64,000 nucleotides of DNA from Streptomyces antarcticus (GTDB taxonomy: Bacteria; Actinomycetota; Actinomycetes; Streptomycetales; Streptomycetaceae), in NCBI RefSeq assembly GCF_026627255.1, contig NZ_JAPNLM010000009.1:124001-188000 (forward strand), written 5' to 3'. The first letter of the stretch is position 1, and each line of letters starts with the position of its first letter. The notes beneath the pieces were generated by a model. The model was not told the origin of the DNA. It worked only from the letters and a program-made list of their open reading frames with translations, and made no database searches. A program made the translations under genes and the position numbers. Below are positions 62,759-64,000 of this stretch, in pieces.

Positions 62759-63448
62759 TCAGGCGCTCGCGAGCGCACCGGGCACGGGCGGCCCCCGCCG
62801 TCCCACGGAGTGTGCGGGGAACCGGGTGAGGGCCCCCGCGCCCGGGAGCACCGAGCGCAGCACGCGCCGCGCGGCCGCCGGGGCCACCGCGACCGGGGCC
62901 ACCGCCAGTAGCAGCGGCCGGAACGCGCAGACCGCCACCGCCCGCAGCAGCTGGGCCAGCGCCCGCTCGCCGCAGTGCAGCCACCCGGCGGCCACCAGGC
63001 CGACCGACACGTGCGCCGCGAGCAGCAGCCAGGGCGTCCACGGCCCGGGCGAGGCCAGCAGCGCCGCCGGATCGGCGACGGGCCCGGCCACCTCGGTCAG
63101 CGGCCCGCCCACCGGGGCGCCGCCGCACAGCGCGTCCAGGCCCATCGCGCGCAGCGGCCCGGAGACCGGTCCGCCCGCGGGGCCGTAGCAGAGGTGCTGT
63201 CCGGCGGTGAAGACGGTGTCGGCGGCCAGCTCCAGCGGTACGAGCAGCCCGGCGATGGGCCCGAAGGCCCGGCGCCGGCCGGCCAGCGCGTAGGCGATCA
63301 CGAAGACGGCGGCGAAGGCCCCCGCCAGCAGCGGGGCCGGCAGCGGCACCCGGGACATCAGGACGTGCGAGCCCGCCGAGAGCAGCACGACGAGCGCGCT
63401 GAACAGCGCGGCCCGCAGCCCCCGGAGTCCTGCCCCTGATATGTCCAT
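62759..63448 (-). CDS. Unidentified integral membrane protein
   Basis: A 229-residue product with five or six hydrophobic segments (such as ALFSALVVLLSAGSHVLM, LLAGAFAAVFVIAYALAG, WLLLAAHVSVGLVAAGWL and LLLAVAPVAVAPAAARRVL). Cys/His pairs occur in GQHLCYGPAGG and GWLHCGERALAQ, a feature of some metal-handling membrane proteins, but no family is recognised with confidence. ATG 63448 is the probable start; the frame is open to 63856 in shadow sequence. It stands 45 nt upstream of the DsbA-like gene, on the same strand, and may be cotranscribed with it. Confidence 0.65.
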   Translation of the reverse strand: MDISGAGLRGLRAALFSALVVLLSAGSHVLMSRVPLPAPLLAGAFAAVFVIAYALAGRRRAFGPIAGLLVPLELAADTVFTAGQHLCYGPAGGPVSGPLRAMGLDALCGGAPVGGPLTEVAGPVADPAALLASPGPWTPWLLLAAHVSVGLVAAGWLHCGERALAQLLRAVAVCAFRPLLLAVAPVAVAPAAARRVLRSVLPGAGALTRFPAHSVGRRGPPVPGALASA

Positions 63449-63507
63449 CGTCGCGAGTGTGCCACGTGAGCCTGTGGAGCCGGGCCCCCGGGCCCGGCTC
63501 CCCCGGC

Positions 63508-64000
63508 TCAGGGCATGAGCCGCCCGTTGCGGAAGAGGTCCACGAAGATCTGGTGGTCGGCGCGGGCCCGGGCGCCGTACGCGTGGGCGAACTCCACCAG
63601 CAGCTCCGCGAAGCCCTCCTCGTCGGCCGCGATGGCCGCGTCGATGGCCCGCTCGGTCGAGAACGGGACCAGGGAGTGGCCGCTCTCCGCCTCGTCGGCC
63701 GCCCCGTGCATGGTCGCCGTGGCCCGGCCGAGGTCCGCGACGACGGCGGAGATCTCCTCCGGGTCGTCCAGGTCCGACCAGTCCAGGTCCACCGCGTAGG
63801 GGGAGACCTCCGCCACCAGCTGCCCGGAGCCGTCCAGCTCCGTCCAGCCCAGCCACGGGTCGGCGTGCGCCTGCAGGGCCCGCTGGGAGATCACCGTACG
63901 GTGGCCCTCGTGGTGGAAGTAGTCGCGGACGGCCCGGTCGGTGATGTGACGGGAGACCGCCGGGGTCTGTGCCTGCTTGAGGTAGATCACGACGTCGTTC
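63508..64000 (-). CDS. DUF2252 family protein, C-terminal part
   Basis: The frame enters from the right edge and ends at 63508; about 163 codons are present. The blocks DVVIYLKQAQTPAVSRHI, HRTVISQRALQAHADPWLGW, VSPYAVDLDWSDLDD and ATMHGAADE fit the C-terminal half of actinobacterial DUF2252 proteins, a kinase-like fold of unknown function. An internal start at 63990 is in frame but unlikely to be used, since the fold begins well upstream. Confidence 0.8.
   Translation of the reverse strand, partial: NDVVIYLKQAQTPAVSRHITDRAVRDYFHHEGHRTVISQRALQAHADPWLGWTELDGSGQLVAEVSPYAVDLDWSDLDDPEEISAVVADLGRATATMHGAADEAESGHSLVPFSTERAIDAAIAADEEGFAELLVEFAHAYGARARADHQIFVDLFRNGRLMP

Overview
The window is a 64 kb piece of chromosome from a Streptomyces or very close relative. 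The evidence is the very high GC content with strong G/C third-position bias, many GTG starts, several genes that seem to be transcribed as leaderless mRNAs (a TAnnnT box 6-8 nt before the start codon), a BldD/WhiA-type cell-division locus with sepF, sepG-like yggT and divIVA, a class II DAHP synthase and a Tat-exported PhoD. From memory, the gene order follows the S. coelicolor segment from about SCO2119 down to the SCO2060s. No tRNA, rRNA, CRISPR array, insertion sequence or prophage was seen. This looks like core chromosome.

Left part (1-12.7 kb): the end of a LuxR/NarL-type regulator, pfkA behind a promoter with a Crp-like box, a D-2-hydroxyacid dehydrogenase, a frameshifted small gene, aroH, a convergent iron-storage pair (bfd with iron boxes, and bfr), a sulfite-oxidase-like protein, a PASTA Ser/Thr kinase with endonuclease IV behind it, and a TPP-riboswitch operon thiO-thiS-thiG. 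Next (11.4-20.1 kb) come a ferredoxin-reductase-like flavoprotein, an Rv2175c-type DNA-binding protein, thiE, metF, a membrane protein, a CrtI-like oxidoreductase, DUF4126 and DUF3040 membrane proteins, a methyltransferase and a HEPN protein.

Middle part (20.2-30.0 kb): a probably self-regulated cassette with a perfect 28-bp operator, a degenerate ABC ATPase, a YhgE/Pip membrane protein and a TetR regulator. It is followed by a moxR-DUF58-transglutaminase operon and a beta-carbonic anhydrase.

The division and cell-wall (dcw) cluster fills 30.4-48.6 kb: rsmH, ftsL, ftsI, murE, murF, mraY, murD, ftsW, murG, ftsQ, ftsZ, pgeF, yggS/ylmE, sepF, yggT/sepG-like, divIVA. Many of these genes overlap by 4 nt (ATGA/GTGA), which implies translational coupling. 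ftsZ, sepF and divIVA have their own leaders. mraZ, murC, ddl and ftsA are absent. Together these genes make lipid II, flip and polymerise it at the septum, and position the FtsZ ring and the polar growth machinery.

Right part (48.6-64 kb): ileS on the opposite strand under a translational T-box, a DksA/TraR zinc-finger protein with a histone-H1-like tail, lspA, rluD, a GNAT protein, a Na+/H+ antiporter, a 5'-truncated epimerase remnant abutting an MscS channel, a dienelactone-hydrolase-like protein, phoD, a DsbA-like membrane-anchored thioredoxin, an unidentified membrane protein and the end of a DUF2252 gene.

The least ordinary items are the IleRS signature swapped to GxHH, the ABC ATPase that has lost nearly all its catalytic motifs yet sits beside a conserved partner and operator, the 41-codon ORF with a good ribosome site between ftsL and ftsI, and the Crp-like box inside the pfkA promoter spacer.
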